Positions 50,812 to 58,506 of a DNA stretch of 64,000 nucleotides are shown here, in pieces. Source of the DNA: a virus. Made by a program: the position numbers and the translations under genes. How positions within the stretch are numbered: position 1 is the stretch's first letter; every line of letters begins with the position of its first letter. The stretch is from IMG/VR virus record IMGVR_UViG_3300027708_000030, positions 62,001-126,000 of that record; one strand, written 5' to 3'. The notes below the pieces were generated by a model. The model was not told the DNA's origin and did not search any database. It saw only the letters and a list, made by a program, of their open reading frames with translations.

Positions 50812-52788
50812 ATGCCGTTTCAATTATCTCCAGGCGTTGCAGTCGTAGAAAAAGATTTCACATCAATCGTTCCAGCCGTTGCCACTTCTATTGGTGCATT
50901 TGCAGGTTCGTTTGGCTGGGGTCCAGTAATGGAACCAACTACAGTTAGCTCTGAGAACGAATTAGTTCGTCGCTTCGGAAAACCTACTGATAGTAACGCA
51001 GATTCTTTCTTTACAGCAGCAAACTTCCTATCATATACAAACAACTTATTACTAGTTCGTGCAGACGCAACTGGTCTTAAGAATGCAGTTGCTTCTGGAA
51101 CTGCTCTTAAAATTAAAAACACCGAGACATATTTGGCTTCTTATGCTTCTGGTCAAGCATCAGTTGGTGAATGGGCTGCAAAGTATCCAGGTACACTAGG
51201 AAATTCTTTACAAGTTTCTATGTGTGATGCGGATTCATTTAGCACTTGGGCATTCAAAGACTACTTTGATGGCACTCCAGGAACTTCTACATACGCTACT
51301 TCAAATAACTTTACTATCGGTAATGATGAACTACACATTATTGTTATTGACCAAGATGGTCTTTTAACTGGTACTGTTGGTACAGTTCTAGAAAAATTTG
51401 CATTCGTTTCAAAGGCATCTGATGCTAAGAAATCTGATGGTACAAATAACTACTACAAAGATGTAGTAAATTCTCGTTCACAGTATATCTACTGGATGGA
51501 TCCAACTACTACAGTTGCAACTGGCGGTAGTGCATGGGGAACAAGTTTTGCTTCTTTAAATCCTAGCGCAACAGTTACTGGTGTTGCTATTAGTAGCACT
51601 TCTGGTGCATTTACTTGTAGTGCTGCCACTTTGGCTGTTGGTGATAAGATCACTATCACTGGTACATTAGGTGGTACTGGAACTATTACTGGTTATACAA
51701 CTGGTACTGTTTATAAAGTTTCTGCTGTTACTGGTACTTCACCAAGCGTGACTGCATTCACATTAACTACTGTTTCTGGTTCTGCTATCGTTACTACTAC
51801 TGGTACTCCAACAGGATTAACATATACAAATACACCATACTTCAAGTCAATGTCTGCTGCAGTTACATCATCACTAACTGGTGGTGTTGACGATTTTGCT
51901 CCAACTGATTCTGATAAACAAAACGCTTTTGCTTTATTTGCAAATGCTGAATTGTATGATGTCAGCCTAGTTATGTTGGGTAAAGCATCTGCTGCAACTG
52001 CAACTTATGTTATCAATAACATCGCTGAAGTTCGTTTAGATTGCGTAGCGTTTATCTCTCCACAAGATACATCTTCTGGTGATGTAATTATCGGTAGCGA
52101 CTCAACTGCTTCTACTGCTATCACTACTTACCGTGATGCTCTTCCATCTAGCTCTTATGCTGTTATGGATACTGGTTACAAGTATCAATACGATCGCTAC
52201 AATGACAAGTATCGTTATATCCCATTGAATGGTGATGTTGCTGGTCTATGTGCTCGTACTGACTACACGAATGACCCATGGTTCTCTCCAGGTGGTTTAA
52301 ATCGTGGTCAAATCAAGAATGTTGTTAAGTTGGCATTCAATCCAAACAAAACACTTCGTGATACTCTTTACAAGAAGGGTGTTAACCCAGTTGTTACATT
52401 CCCAGGAGAAGGTACTGTTCTGTTCGGTGACAAGACTCTATTGGCTAAGCCAAGTGCATTTGATCGTATCAATGTGCGTCGTCTATTCATCGTTATGGAA
52501 AAGGCGATTGCAACTGCTGCTAAATTCCAGTTGTTCGAATTCAACGATGGATTTACTCGTGCACAGTTCAAGAACTTAGTTGAACCATTCCTACGTGACG
52601 TACAGGGTCGTCGTGGTATTACTGATTTCGTTGTTAAGTGCGATGAGTCTAACAACACAGGTGAAGTTATCGATCGTAACGAATTCGTTGCTGATATCTT
52701 CGTTAAGCCAAATCGTTCTATCAACTTTATCACTCTCAATTTCGTTGCTGCTCGTTCTGCGATTAACTTCTCAGAAATCGGTGCGTAA
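50812..52788 (+). CDS. gp18: Tail sheath protein gp18
   Basis: This is a 658-residue contractile sheath subunit (T4 gp18 659 aa). N-terminal SPGVAVVEKDFTSIVPAVAT with GAFAGSFGWGPVMEP and NELVRRFGKPTDSNADSFF are sheath hallmarks; the C-terminal domain has FPGEGTVLFGDKTLLAKPSA, FDRINVRRLFIVMEKAIATA, and DFVVKCDESNNTGEVIDRNE ending SAINFSEIGA. Residues ~248-344 are a Thr/Ser-rich beta insert (ATVTGVAISSTSGAFTCSAA, GDKITITGTLGGTGTITGYT) outside the conserved core and likely surface-exposed. Strong ribosome site and late promoter agree with high expression. Confidence 0.95.
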   Translation: MPFQLSPGVAVVEKDFTSIVPAVATSIGAFAGSFGWGPVMEPTTVSSENELVRRFGKPTDSNADSFFTAANFLSYTNNLLLVRADATGLKNAVASGTALKIKNTETYLASYASGQASVGEWAAKYPGTLGNSLQVSMCDADSFSTWAFKDYFDGTPGTSTYATSNNFTIGNDELHIIVIDQDGLLTGTVGTVLEKFAFVSKASDAKKSDGTNNYYKDVVNSRSQYIYWMDPTTTVATGGSAWGTSFASLNPSATVTGVAISSTSGAFTCSAATLAVGDKITITGTLGGTGTITGYTTGTVYKVSAVTGTSPSVTAFTLTTVSGSAIVTTTGTPTGLTYTNTPYFKSMSAAVTSSLTGGVDDFAPTDSDKQNAFALFANAELYDVSLVMLGKASAATATYVINNIAEVRLDCVAFISPQDTSSGDVIIGSDSTASTAITTYRDALPSSSYAVMDTGYKYQYDRYNDKYRYIPLNGDVAGLCARTDYTNDPWFSPGGLNRGQIKNVVKLAFNPNKTLRDTLYKKGVNPVVTFPGEGTVLFGDKTLLAKPSAFDRINVRRLFIVMEKAIATAAKFQLFEFNDGFTRAQFKNLVEPFLRDVQGRRGITDFVVKCDESNNTGEVIDRNEFVADIFVKPNRSINFITLNFVAARSAINFSEIGA

Positions 52789-52794
52789 TTCAAG

Positions 52795-52801
52795 ATAAAT
52801 A
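52795..52801 (+). promoter_or_regulatory. Candidate late promoter for tail tube (GATAAATAA)
   Basis: ATAAATA lies 23 nt before the gp19 ATG, with AAGGAG in between. Confidence 0.5.
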
Positions 52802-52824
52802 AAGAAAAGAACAAGGAGAATTAA

Positions 52825-53412
52825 ATGGCAAATATTGCTGATTTCAAAGCGCAGATGATTGGTGGCGGTGCTCGCCCTAATCAATTCCGTGTTGAACTTT
52901 CATTCCCATCTTATGTTACATTGGGGGTAGTTGCTGGTGCTCGTGCACAGTTTTTGTGTAAGGCTGCTCAACTACCTGCTTCCACTATCGAAACTTTACC
53001 AGTTCTTTATCGTGGTCGTCCAGTTAACTTTGCTGGTGAAAGAACTTTCCAACCATGGACTGTGACAGTTTACAACGATACCACTTTTGGTATCCGTAAT
53101 GCACTAGAGCAATGGCAATCTGGTATTCAGAACTATAACACTACTAATGGTCGTGTTAATCCTACTGACTATCAAGTTGACTTGAACGTGCACCAATTAG
53201 ATCGTAATGGTGCAATTATTAAGAGTTACAAATTCGTTGATGCTTTCCCAACTACAATTTCTGCAATTGGTTTAGATTACGAACAACAAAATGCAATTGA
53301 ACAGTTTGATGTAGAGTTCCAATACAACTTCTTTACATCTGCTACTGGTGCAGCTTCTGGCTTTGGTGTTAGTGTTGGTATTGACACTCCAGTTGGTAGT
53401 TTCCCGCTTTAA
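52825..53412 (+). CDS. gp19: Tail tube protein gp19
   Basis: This is a 195-residue major tail tube subunit (T4 gp19 163 aa). It shows GGARPNQFRVELSFPSYV, FLCKAAQLPASTIETLPVLY, RGRPVNFAGERTFQPWTVTV and YNDTTFGIRNALEQWQSGIQ, then VDAFPTTISAIGLDYEQQNA / IEQFDVEFQYNFF. These are the classic gp19 family positions (N-x-F/Y-x-V, LPxxxIxxxxxxxxGRxV, ExxxxPWTVTVYND). It directly follows the sheath, as expected. Two diverged tube-fold relatives occur at 1-533 and 59903. Confidence 0.95.
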   Translation: MANIADFKAQMIGGGARPNQFRVELSFPSYVTLGVVAGARAQFLCKAAQLPASTIETLPVLYRGRPVNFAGERTFQPWTVTVYNDTTFGIRNALEQWQSGIQNYNTTNGRVNPTDYQVDLNVHQLDRNGAIIKSYKFVDAFPTTISAIGLDYEQQNAIEQFDVEFQYNFFTSATGAASGFGVSVGIDTPVGSFPL

Positions 53413-53435
53413 TAATTAACTGAGGTTTTTACATA

Positions 53436-55139
53436 ATGCAGATATTTGGGTTTGAAATAAAACGCAAGCAGGACGAGACACTACCTAGTGTAGTGCCTCC
53501 TTCAGCACAAGAAACAGGCGCAACCGTAGTAAACACTGGTGTAAATGCTGGTGGCTACTACGGTATGGTCATGGATCTTGAAGGTGTCATTAAAAACGAA
53601 AACGACTTAATCCGTCGTTATCGTGAAGTTGCTCAATATAGTGATTGTGATAATGCAATTGAAGATATCATTAATGAAGCAATTGTAGCTAATGAAGAAA
53701 GAACATCAGTTGAAATTATTTTAGATGATGTTAAAGTTTCTTCTAGTATCAAAACTAAGATAAGAGAAGAATTTAATAATATTCTTCGCATTCTTAAGTT
53801 TAACGAAAGAGCGCATGAAATCTTCCGTAGCTGGTATGTTGATGGAAGATTATATTATCAAATTCTTATTGACGAATCAAATATTAAACAGGGTATTGTA
53901 GAATTACGTTACATTGACCCTCGTAAAGTTCGTCGTATTAAAAATATTAAGAAAGCAAGAACACCACAAGGTGTTGAAGTTGTACAAGAAGTAGAAGAAT
54001 ACTATCTTTACAATGACAAGGGTATCACTGAGCAAACAACGCATGGTGTTAAACTTGGATTAGATTCAGTAGTCTATGCACCTTCAGGTTATGTAGACTC
54101 AAATACTGGAATGGCAATGTCTTATCTACATAAGGCGATCAAACCAGTAAATCAATTAAAGATGATTGAAGATTCTTTAGTCATCTATCGTATTAGCCGT
54201 GCACCTGAACGCAGGATTTTCTATATCGATGTGGGTAATTTACCTAAGTTGAAAGCAGAACAGTATGTAAATGATATCATGAACAAGTTCCGTAACAAGA
54301 TTGTTTATGATGCAACTACTGGTGAAACACGTGACGATCGTCGTCATCTTTCAATGATGGAAGATTTCTGGATGCCACGTCGTGAGGGTGGTAAGGGTAC
54401 TGAGATTACTACACTTCCAGGTGGTCAGAATTTAGGTGAGATTCAAGATATTGAATACTTCCAGAATAAACTTTATCATGCATTGAATGTTCCAATTAGC
54501 CGTATGCAACAGCAACAAGGTTTTAGTATTGGTCGTTCAACAGAGATTTCTCGTGATGAAGTTAAGTTTAATAAATTTATTGTCAGACTACGTAAGAAAT
54601 TTAGTATATTGTTCTCGCATGCGTTGAGAGTTCAGTTAATCTCTAAAGGTGTTATCCGTCCAGATGAGTGGGATGATATTCAGTTCAATATTAAATATGA
54701 TTATCTTGAAGACAATCATTATAGCGAACTAAAAGATTCTGAGATTCTACAACAAAGAATGGGATTGTTACAGTTAATGGATCCATACATTGGTAAATAT
54801 TACTCAATGGAATGGGCTCGTAAGAATGTTCTACACCTCGATGAAAAAGATATCAAAGAGATGGACAAACAGATTGAGAACGAAAAAGATCAAATGCTTG
54901 CACAAGCAGATATGCAAGGACAGATGCAATTGGCTATGCAGCAACCGCAAATGGATGCGCAAGCACAGCAACAACAGGCAATGCAACAGCAACAGGCTGC
55001 ACAACCTCAGCAAGATCAGGGTGCTCCTGATCAACAAACAGCTGATGCTGAAGCAGAACAAGATGCTGGGCAAGATACAGATACGCAGCAAAGTAAAGGG
55101 AAAGTTACCAAATTAAAAACTGGTACTTGGCCAAATTAA
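53436..55139 (+). CDS. gp20: Portal protein gp20
   Basis: This is a 567-residue portal subunit (T4 gp20 524 aa), the dodecameric DNA entry ring and prohead initiator. Landmarks: YYGMVMDLEGVIKNENDLIR, RYREVAQYSDCDNAIEDIIN, YQILIDESNIKQGIVELRYI / DPRKVRRIKNI, and RAPERRIFYIDVGNLPKLKA, EQYVNDIMNKFRNKIVYDAT, EGGKGTEITTLPGGQNLGEI and NVPISRMQQQQGFSIGRSTE. These are family-typical. After ~480 the chain becomes a charged helix and then a Gln/Ala/Asp-rich low-complexity tail (~490-560) that T4 gp20 lacks. The ribosome site is GAGG, 11 bp before the ATG. Confidence 0.95.
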   Translation: MQIFGFEIKRKQDETLPSVVPPSAQETGATVVNTGVNAGGYYGMVMDLEGVIKNENDLIRRYREVAQYSDCDNAIEDIINEAIVANEERTSVEIILDDVKVSSSIKTKIREEFNNILRILKFNERAHEIFRSWYVDGRLYYQILIDESNIKQGIVELRYIDPRKVRRIKNIKKARTPQGVEVVQEVEEYYLYNDKGITEQTTHGVKLGLDSVVYAPSGYVDSNTGMAMSYLHKAIKPVNQLKMIEDSLVIYRISRAPERRIFYIDVGNLPKLKAEQYVNDIMNKFRNKIVYDATTGETRDDRRHLSMMEDFWMPRREGGKGTEITTLPGGQNLGEIQDIEYFQNKLYHALNVPISRMQQQQGFSIGRSTEISRDEVKFNKFIVRLRKKFSILFSHALRVQLISKGVIRPDEWDDIQFNIKYDYLEDNHYSELKDSEILQQRMGLLQLMDPYIGKYYSMEWARKNVLHLDEKDIKEMDKQIENEKDQMLAQADMQGQMQLAMQQPQMDAQAQQQQAMQQQQAAQPQQDQGAPDQQTADAEAEQDAGQDTDTQQSKGKVTKLKTGTWPN

Positions 55140-55151
55140 TAGGAGAATATT

Positions 55152-55340
55152 ATGAGTGAAACAGTACAAAATTTAGTCCAAGCAATTCAGGCTGGCGATG
55201 CACTTGAAACAGAAAATGCGTTTACAAATGCAATGGCAGAAAAGTTATCTGCTAGATTAGATACAATGCGCCAAGATGTTGCGCAGGGTATGTTTGCACA
55301 ACAAGCAGAGCCAATCGCTGAACCTACTACGGAAGAATAA
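55152..55340 (+). CDS. gp67: Prohead core protein gp67-like
   Basis: This is a 62-residue acidic helical protein: SETVQNLVQAIQAGDALETE, NAFTNAMAEKLSARLDTMRQ, then a Glu/Pro-rich end. T4 gp67 (pip, 80 aa) has the same opening ('LIEAIKSNDLVAARKLFAEAMAARTIDLIKEEK') and position after the portal gene. It would be part of the scaffold core degraded by gp21. AGGAG lies 8 bp before the ATG. Confidence 0.8.
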   Translation: MSETVQNLVQAIQAGDALETENAFTNAMAEKLSARLDTMRQDVAQGMFAQQAEPIAEPTTEE

Positions 55341-55350
55341 AGGGATAAAG

Positions 55351-55758
55351 ATGTCAGACTTAATCAATAAAACTTTGCAGGTAATGGAGTCTAATGAGAC
55401 CTCTAATATTTTCACTGAGGCTGCATCGAAACCATCACTTGGTAAATTAGCTGCAGATCATTATGAACATGGGGCTGCAGGTAATAAAACAAAATCACAA
55501 GCTACATTGTCTAAAATAGAACAGCATCATGGAAAAGAAACTGCAGCTGCAGTGGCGCAACATACAAATCATGCATATTCAGTAGATAATACTTCTGGTG
55601 GAGCTAAAGTACCAAAACATTTTCATAGTGATTTTGTAAATAAACATTTGGGTGGTAAAGATTCAGCAGAACATACTGCATATAAAACCCAAAGCGCAAA
55701 ACATTATAATGATGATGCTGGCCACGCAACAAATTCTAATTGGAACGAGCACGCATAA
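55351..55758 (+). CDS. Prohead-region protein of unknown function (His/Ala-rich)
   Basis: This is a 135-residue hydrophilic protein rich in His, Ala, Lys and Asn, with blocks SDLINKTLQVMESNETSNIF, GKLAADHYEHGAAGNKTKSQ, HHGKETAAAVAQHTNHAYSV and KHFHSDFVNKHLGGKDSAEH. I do not recognise a family. Its position (between the gp67-like and the next core gene) suggests an internal head or scaffold protein; a segment near residue 23 (IFTEAASK) could be a gp21 cleavage site but does not match the L/I-x-E rule exactly. The ATG at 55351 follows a GGGAT site; the stop overlaps the next start (TAATG). Confidence 0.6.
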   Translation: MSDLINKTLQVMESNETSNIFTEAASKPSLGKLAADHYEHGAAGNKTKSQATLSKIEQHHGKETAAAVAQHTNHAYSVDNTSGGAKVPKHFHSDFVNKHLGGKDSAEHTAYKTQSAKHYNDDAGHATNSNWNEHA

Positions 55759-56306
55759 TGCGTTACTACGAATTTACAAAATCTCTAAAACGATCTGATG
55801 TCGTTGAAAGCGTCAGATCCTATCTTCAGTTAATCGAAAGAACTGAAGATGGTAAGGTTTTGATAAATGGTATTGAAACAGAATTTACGAGTTTAGAAGA
55901 AGCAAGACAATACATTAAACAAGACTATATTTCACATCAGTTAGAAGAACAAGTATCAAAAGACTTATACGAGGAACTATCAGAACATACTGTCGCAAAT
56001 ATTATTAAAGAATATCACGATATTAAAGTTACCGATACATTAATCGAAAATTATATAAAACTTGCTTCTTCTCACATGTTTAGTGTAGACCCAGTTGTTC
56101 AAGGTATTCGTTCTCTTAATAAACTGGACAGATTGGTTGAGGGTAAATTGCACTATGTTCTTAATGATGAGTCAATTGTAACTATTGACGAGCGTACCCA
56201 AGTGCGCCTAAATAACTTATTAGATAATCAAACAGAAATTATTGAGTATATGAGAGAGTCAAAAGAGAACTTCTTTCATGTGCTTACAAAATTAGAGGAA
56301 CAATAA
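55758..56306 (+). CDS. Prohead core protein, gp68-like by position
   Basis: This is a 182-residue, mostly helical acidic protein: MRYYEFTKSLKRSDVVESVR, SYLQLIERTEDGKVLINGIE, LEEARQYIKQDYISHQLEEQ, then VDPVVQGIRSLNKLDRLVEG and RVRLNN-like 'TQVRLNNLLDNQTEIIEYMR'. Composition suits a scaffold component. T4 gene 68 lies between 67 and 21, so a gp68 equivalent is possible by location; no sequence proof. The start is ATG 55758, coupled by TAATG; a longer frame from 55740 would overlap the gene upstream more. Confidence 0.6.
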   Translation: MRYYEFTKSLKRSDVVESVRSYLQLIERTEDGKVLINGIETEFTSLEEARQYIKQDYISHQLEEQVSKDLYEELSEHTVANIIKEYHDIKVTDTLIENYIKLASSHMFSVDPVVQGIRSLNKLDRLVEGKLHYVLNDESIVTIDERTQVRLNNLLDNQTEIIEYMRESKENFFHVLTKLEEQ

Positions 56307-56307
56307 G

Positions 56308-56769
56308 ATGGCGATGACTATCACGACATTAAAGAATACCAATCAGGAAACTGTGATTCACTTCACATCTTCCTTAGCAGAGTCTGGCACTATTACTATT
56401 GCCAACTTAACTGCTACTACTCAAGCAAGAAATAGCGATACACCTGTAGTTAATATTGTTAAATACAGTATTGTTGGTGAACTGGCTTCAAAAGTTTCAA
56501 TTCTTCGTAATAGTAAAATTGTGCTTGTATGCGCACCAGAGAATGCTCCTTATGCTGAATTCAATGCATGGGGTATTCCAGTAACAAATGACAATACTTA
56601 TGACATCGTTATTACTAATGGTGCTGCAAAAGATGTTTCTGGTTTCCTAGTTCTCCGTAAAATTGCTGGCTGGTCTACTAAAGTTGAGAATGCTACTTAC
56701 GGTGCTTATGACGATCCAACTCGTGTTGGTGCTTCTACCACATTAAGTGGTTCTCCAGATAAGGCATAA
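56308..56769 (+). CDS. Beta-rich head-region protein of unknown function
   Basis: This is a 153-residue protein with alternating strands: AMTITTLKNTNQETVIHFTS, SGTITIANLTATTQARNSDT, VVNIVKYSIVGELASKVSIL, KIVLVCAPENAPYAEFNAWG and YDIVITNGAAKDVSGFLVLR, ending in GASTTLSGSPDKA. No signal peptide. It could be a capsid decoration or minor structural protein; similar small proteins stand before gp21 in aquatic T4-like phages, but I do not recognise a named family. One base separates it from the upstream gene and two from gp21. Confidence 0.6.
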   Translation: MAMTITTLKNTNQETVIHFTSSLAESGTITIANLTATTQARNSDTPVVNIVKYSIVGELASKVSILRNSKIVLVCAPENAPYAEFNAWGIPVTNDNTYDIVITNGAAKDVSGFLVLRKIAGWSTKVENATYGAYDDPTRVGASTTLSGSPDKA

Positions 56770-56771
56770 TC

Positions 56772-57425
56772 ATGAGACTAATTAGAGAAGTTTTCGAACA
56801 AACAAATACCATTGTTGAGTCTAAACTTGGCAAAGGAAAAGAATATTTTATTGAAGGAATCTTTCTTCAATCTGAACTGAAAAATCGTAATGGTCGTATG
56901 TATCCAGAATCAATTATGGATAATGAAGTAGGTCGTTACATTAAAGAATCTGTCGAAAAGAATCGTGCCTATGGCGAACTTGGTCATCCAGATACTCCTT
57001 CCATTAATTTGGATCGTGTATCTCACATGATTGTTAGTTTACGCAAAGAAGGTACTAACTACATCGGCAAGGCGAAGATTCTAGAAACCCCAATGGGTCA
57101 AATTGCACGTGGTCTTTTAGATGGCGGTGCAAACCTTGGAGTATCTAGCAGAGCACTAGGTTCCCTTCAAACAAATAACGAAGGTGTTCAAATTGTTCAA
57201 GACGATTTTATGCTGTCCACTGCAGCTGACATCGTTGCCGATCCATCTGCTCCAGATGCGTTCGTTAGAGGTATTATGGAGTCAAAAGAGTGGGTCTTTG
57301 TTGATGGAAAGTTTGTGGAACAACATATTGAGGAAGCGAAGCGTTCTATTCGCAAGGCTTCTTCACGAAATCTAGAGGAAGCCAAGATTTATGCTTTCCA
57401 AAAGTTTCTGAGTAAAATCAGATAA
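56772..57425 (+). CDS. gp21: Prohead core protease gp21
   Basis: This is a 217-residue maturation protease (T4 gp21 212 aa; herpes-assemblin-like serine protease fold). Catalytic candidates are H72 in AYGELGHPDTPSINLDRVSH and S125/S126 in LGVSSRALGSLQTN; a NRNGRMYPESIMDNEVGRYI segment and DIVADPSAPDAFVRGIMESK complete the family pattern. It processes the scaffold and gp23 within the prohead and then itself. N-terminal IVES and C-terminal LEEA sites could be self-cleavage points. It lies between the core genes and gp22. Confidence 0.94.
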   Translation: MRLIREVFEQTNTIVESKLGKGKEYFIEGIFLQSELKNRNGRMYPESIMDNEVGRYIKESVEKNRAYGELGHPDTPSINLDRVSHMIVSLRKEGTNYIGKAKILETPMGQIARGLLDGGANLGVSSRALGSLQTNNEGVQIVQDDFMLSTAADIVADPSAPDAFVRGIMESKEWVFVDGKFVEQHIEEAKRSIRKASSRNLEEAKIYAFQKFLSKIR

Positions 57426-57428
57426 ATA
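57422..57428 (+). promoter_or_regulatory. Candidate late promoter for scaffold-capsid unit (GATAAATAA)
   Basis: ATAAATA overlaps the gp21 stop and lies 41 nt before gp22; a second TAATAAATAA follows immediately. Placement suits extra transcription of gp22 and gp23. Confidence 0.5.
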
Positions 57429-57469
57429 ATAAATAATCTAATAGAACTATCCAGTTACAGGAGAAAACG

Positions 57470-58495
57470 ATGTCAATCGAACAAAAAATCGCTGAAATTT
57501 TGGCTGAGTCTAAGAAACTAGACGAATTCAAAGTACACGGCACAGAAGGTGGTATGGACTCAGGTAAAGACGGAGCAAAGGCTGGTGATCAGTCTCCAAT
57601 CCGTGATGCATCTAATAATGTACCAACTAGCAACCCAGCACAAAATGCAGACAATGATCGCAATGATGTAAAAGATCAAAACGATGCAGAGAATGCACCT
57701 GCTAAGAAATCTAACCCTGCTACTGCTAAAGCAGTTGCTGGCGACCAAGCAGTCATTCGCACAGGCACTAGCGTTAAAGAAGATGTTGATGCATTATTGA
57801 ATGGTGAAGAACTATCTGAAGAGTTCCGTGCTAAAGCAGAAACTATTTTCGAAGCAGCTGTTATGACTCGTGTTAAGTCAGAAGTTGCTCGTATTGAAGA
57901 AGAATTCGAAGCAAAACTCCAAGAGAGCGTTGCACAGAATGTAGAGGGAATTGTTGAGCAAGTTGATGGATACCTCGGTTATATTGCCGAGCAGTGGATG
58001 ACACAGAATGAAATTGCCCTAGAGCGTGGTATGAAATCCGATATTCTTGAAGGTTTCATTGGCGGTTTGAAGAATTTATTTGAAGAGCACTATATCGATA
58101 TTCCTGAAGAGAAATTCGATGTGCTTGGCGAAATGGAATCTAAAATCGATGAATTGGAAGCAAAACTTAACGAACAAGTTGCAGCTAATATTGAACTAAG
58201 CAAGACTCTTGCTGAAAGCAATCGTGCTGAAATCGTTAAGACTGTAAGCGAAGGCTTGACAGATACAGAAACTGAAAAGTTTATGTCTCTTGTTGAAGAA
58301 CTCTCTTATGAAGACCAAGCAAGTTTTGAAACAAAAGTAAAGACTATCCGTGAAAATTACTTCACAACTAAAGCAGCTACAGTTCAATCTGTAGTTACTG
58401 ATGCTCCAGTAGAAGCGTTGACAGAAGAGAAAAAGGTAACACTTGATCCTGCTATGTCTGCTTATGCTGCACAGCTCAACAAATTAAACAAATAA
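57470..58495 (+). CDS. gp22: Prohead scaffold protein gp22
   Basis: This is a 341-residue scaffold (T4 gp22 269 aa). The N-terminus EQKIAEILAESKKLDEFKV contains I-A-E and L-A-E, the gp21 cleavage consensus. Residues ~20-100 form a Asn/Asp/Ala-rich, probably disordered insert (NADNDRNDVKDQNDAENAPA). The rest is acidic and helical: AETIFEAAVMTRVKSEVARI, EEEFEAKLQESVAQNVEGIV, GYLGYIAEQWMTQNEIALER, KSDILEGFIGGLKNLFEEHY and a coiled-coil (EMESKIDELEAKLNEQVAAN). It forms the inner core over which gp23 assembles and is then degraded. Confidence 0.92.
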   Translation: MSIEQKIAEILAESKKLDEFKVHGTEGGMDSGKDGAKAGDQSPIRDASNNVPTSNPAQNADNDRNDVKDQNDAENAPAKKSNPATAKAVAGDQAVIRTGTSVKEDVDALLNGEELSEEFRAKAETIFEAAVMTRVKSEVARIEEEFEAKLQESVAQNVEGIVEQVDGYLGYIAEQWMTQNEIALERGMKSDILEGFIGGLKNLFEEHYIDIPEEKFDVLGEMESKIDELEAKLNEQVAANIELSKTLAESNRAEIVKTVSEGLTDTETEKFMSLVEELSYEDQASFETKVKTIRENYFTTKAATVQSVVTDAPVEALTEEKKVTLDPAMSAYAAQLNKLNK

Positions 58496-58506
58496 GGAAA
58501 TCCAAA

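Noticed and set aside
52368-52814. 148-codon minus-strand frame antisense to the sheath C-terminus
   Set aside because: Lies wholly under the strongly conserved gp18 C-terminal domain; basic low-quality product.
55276-55350. Upstream start for the His/Ala-rich prohead-region gene
   Set aside because: It would begin inside the gp67-like gene; ATG 55351 follows a plausible ribosome site after that gene ends.
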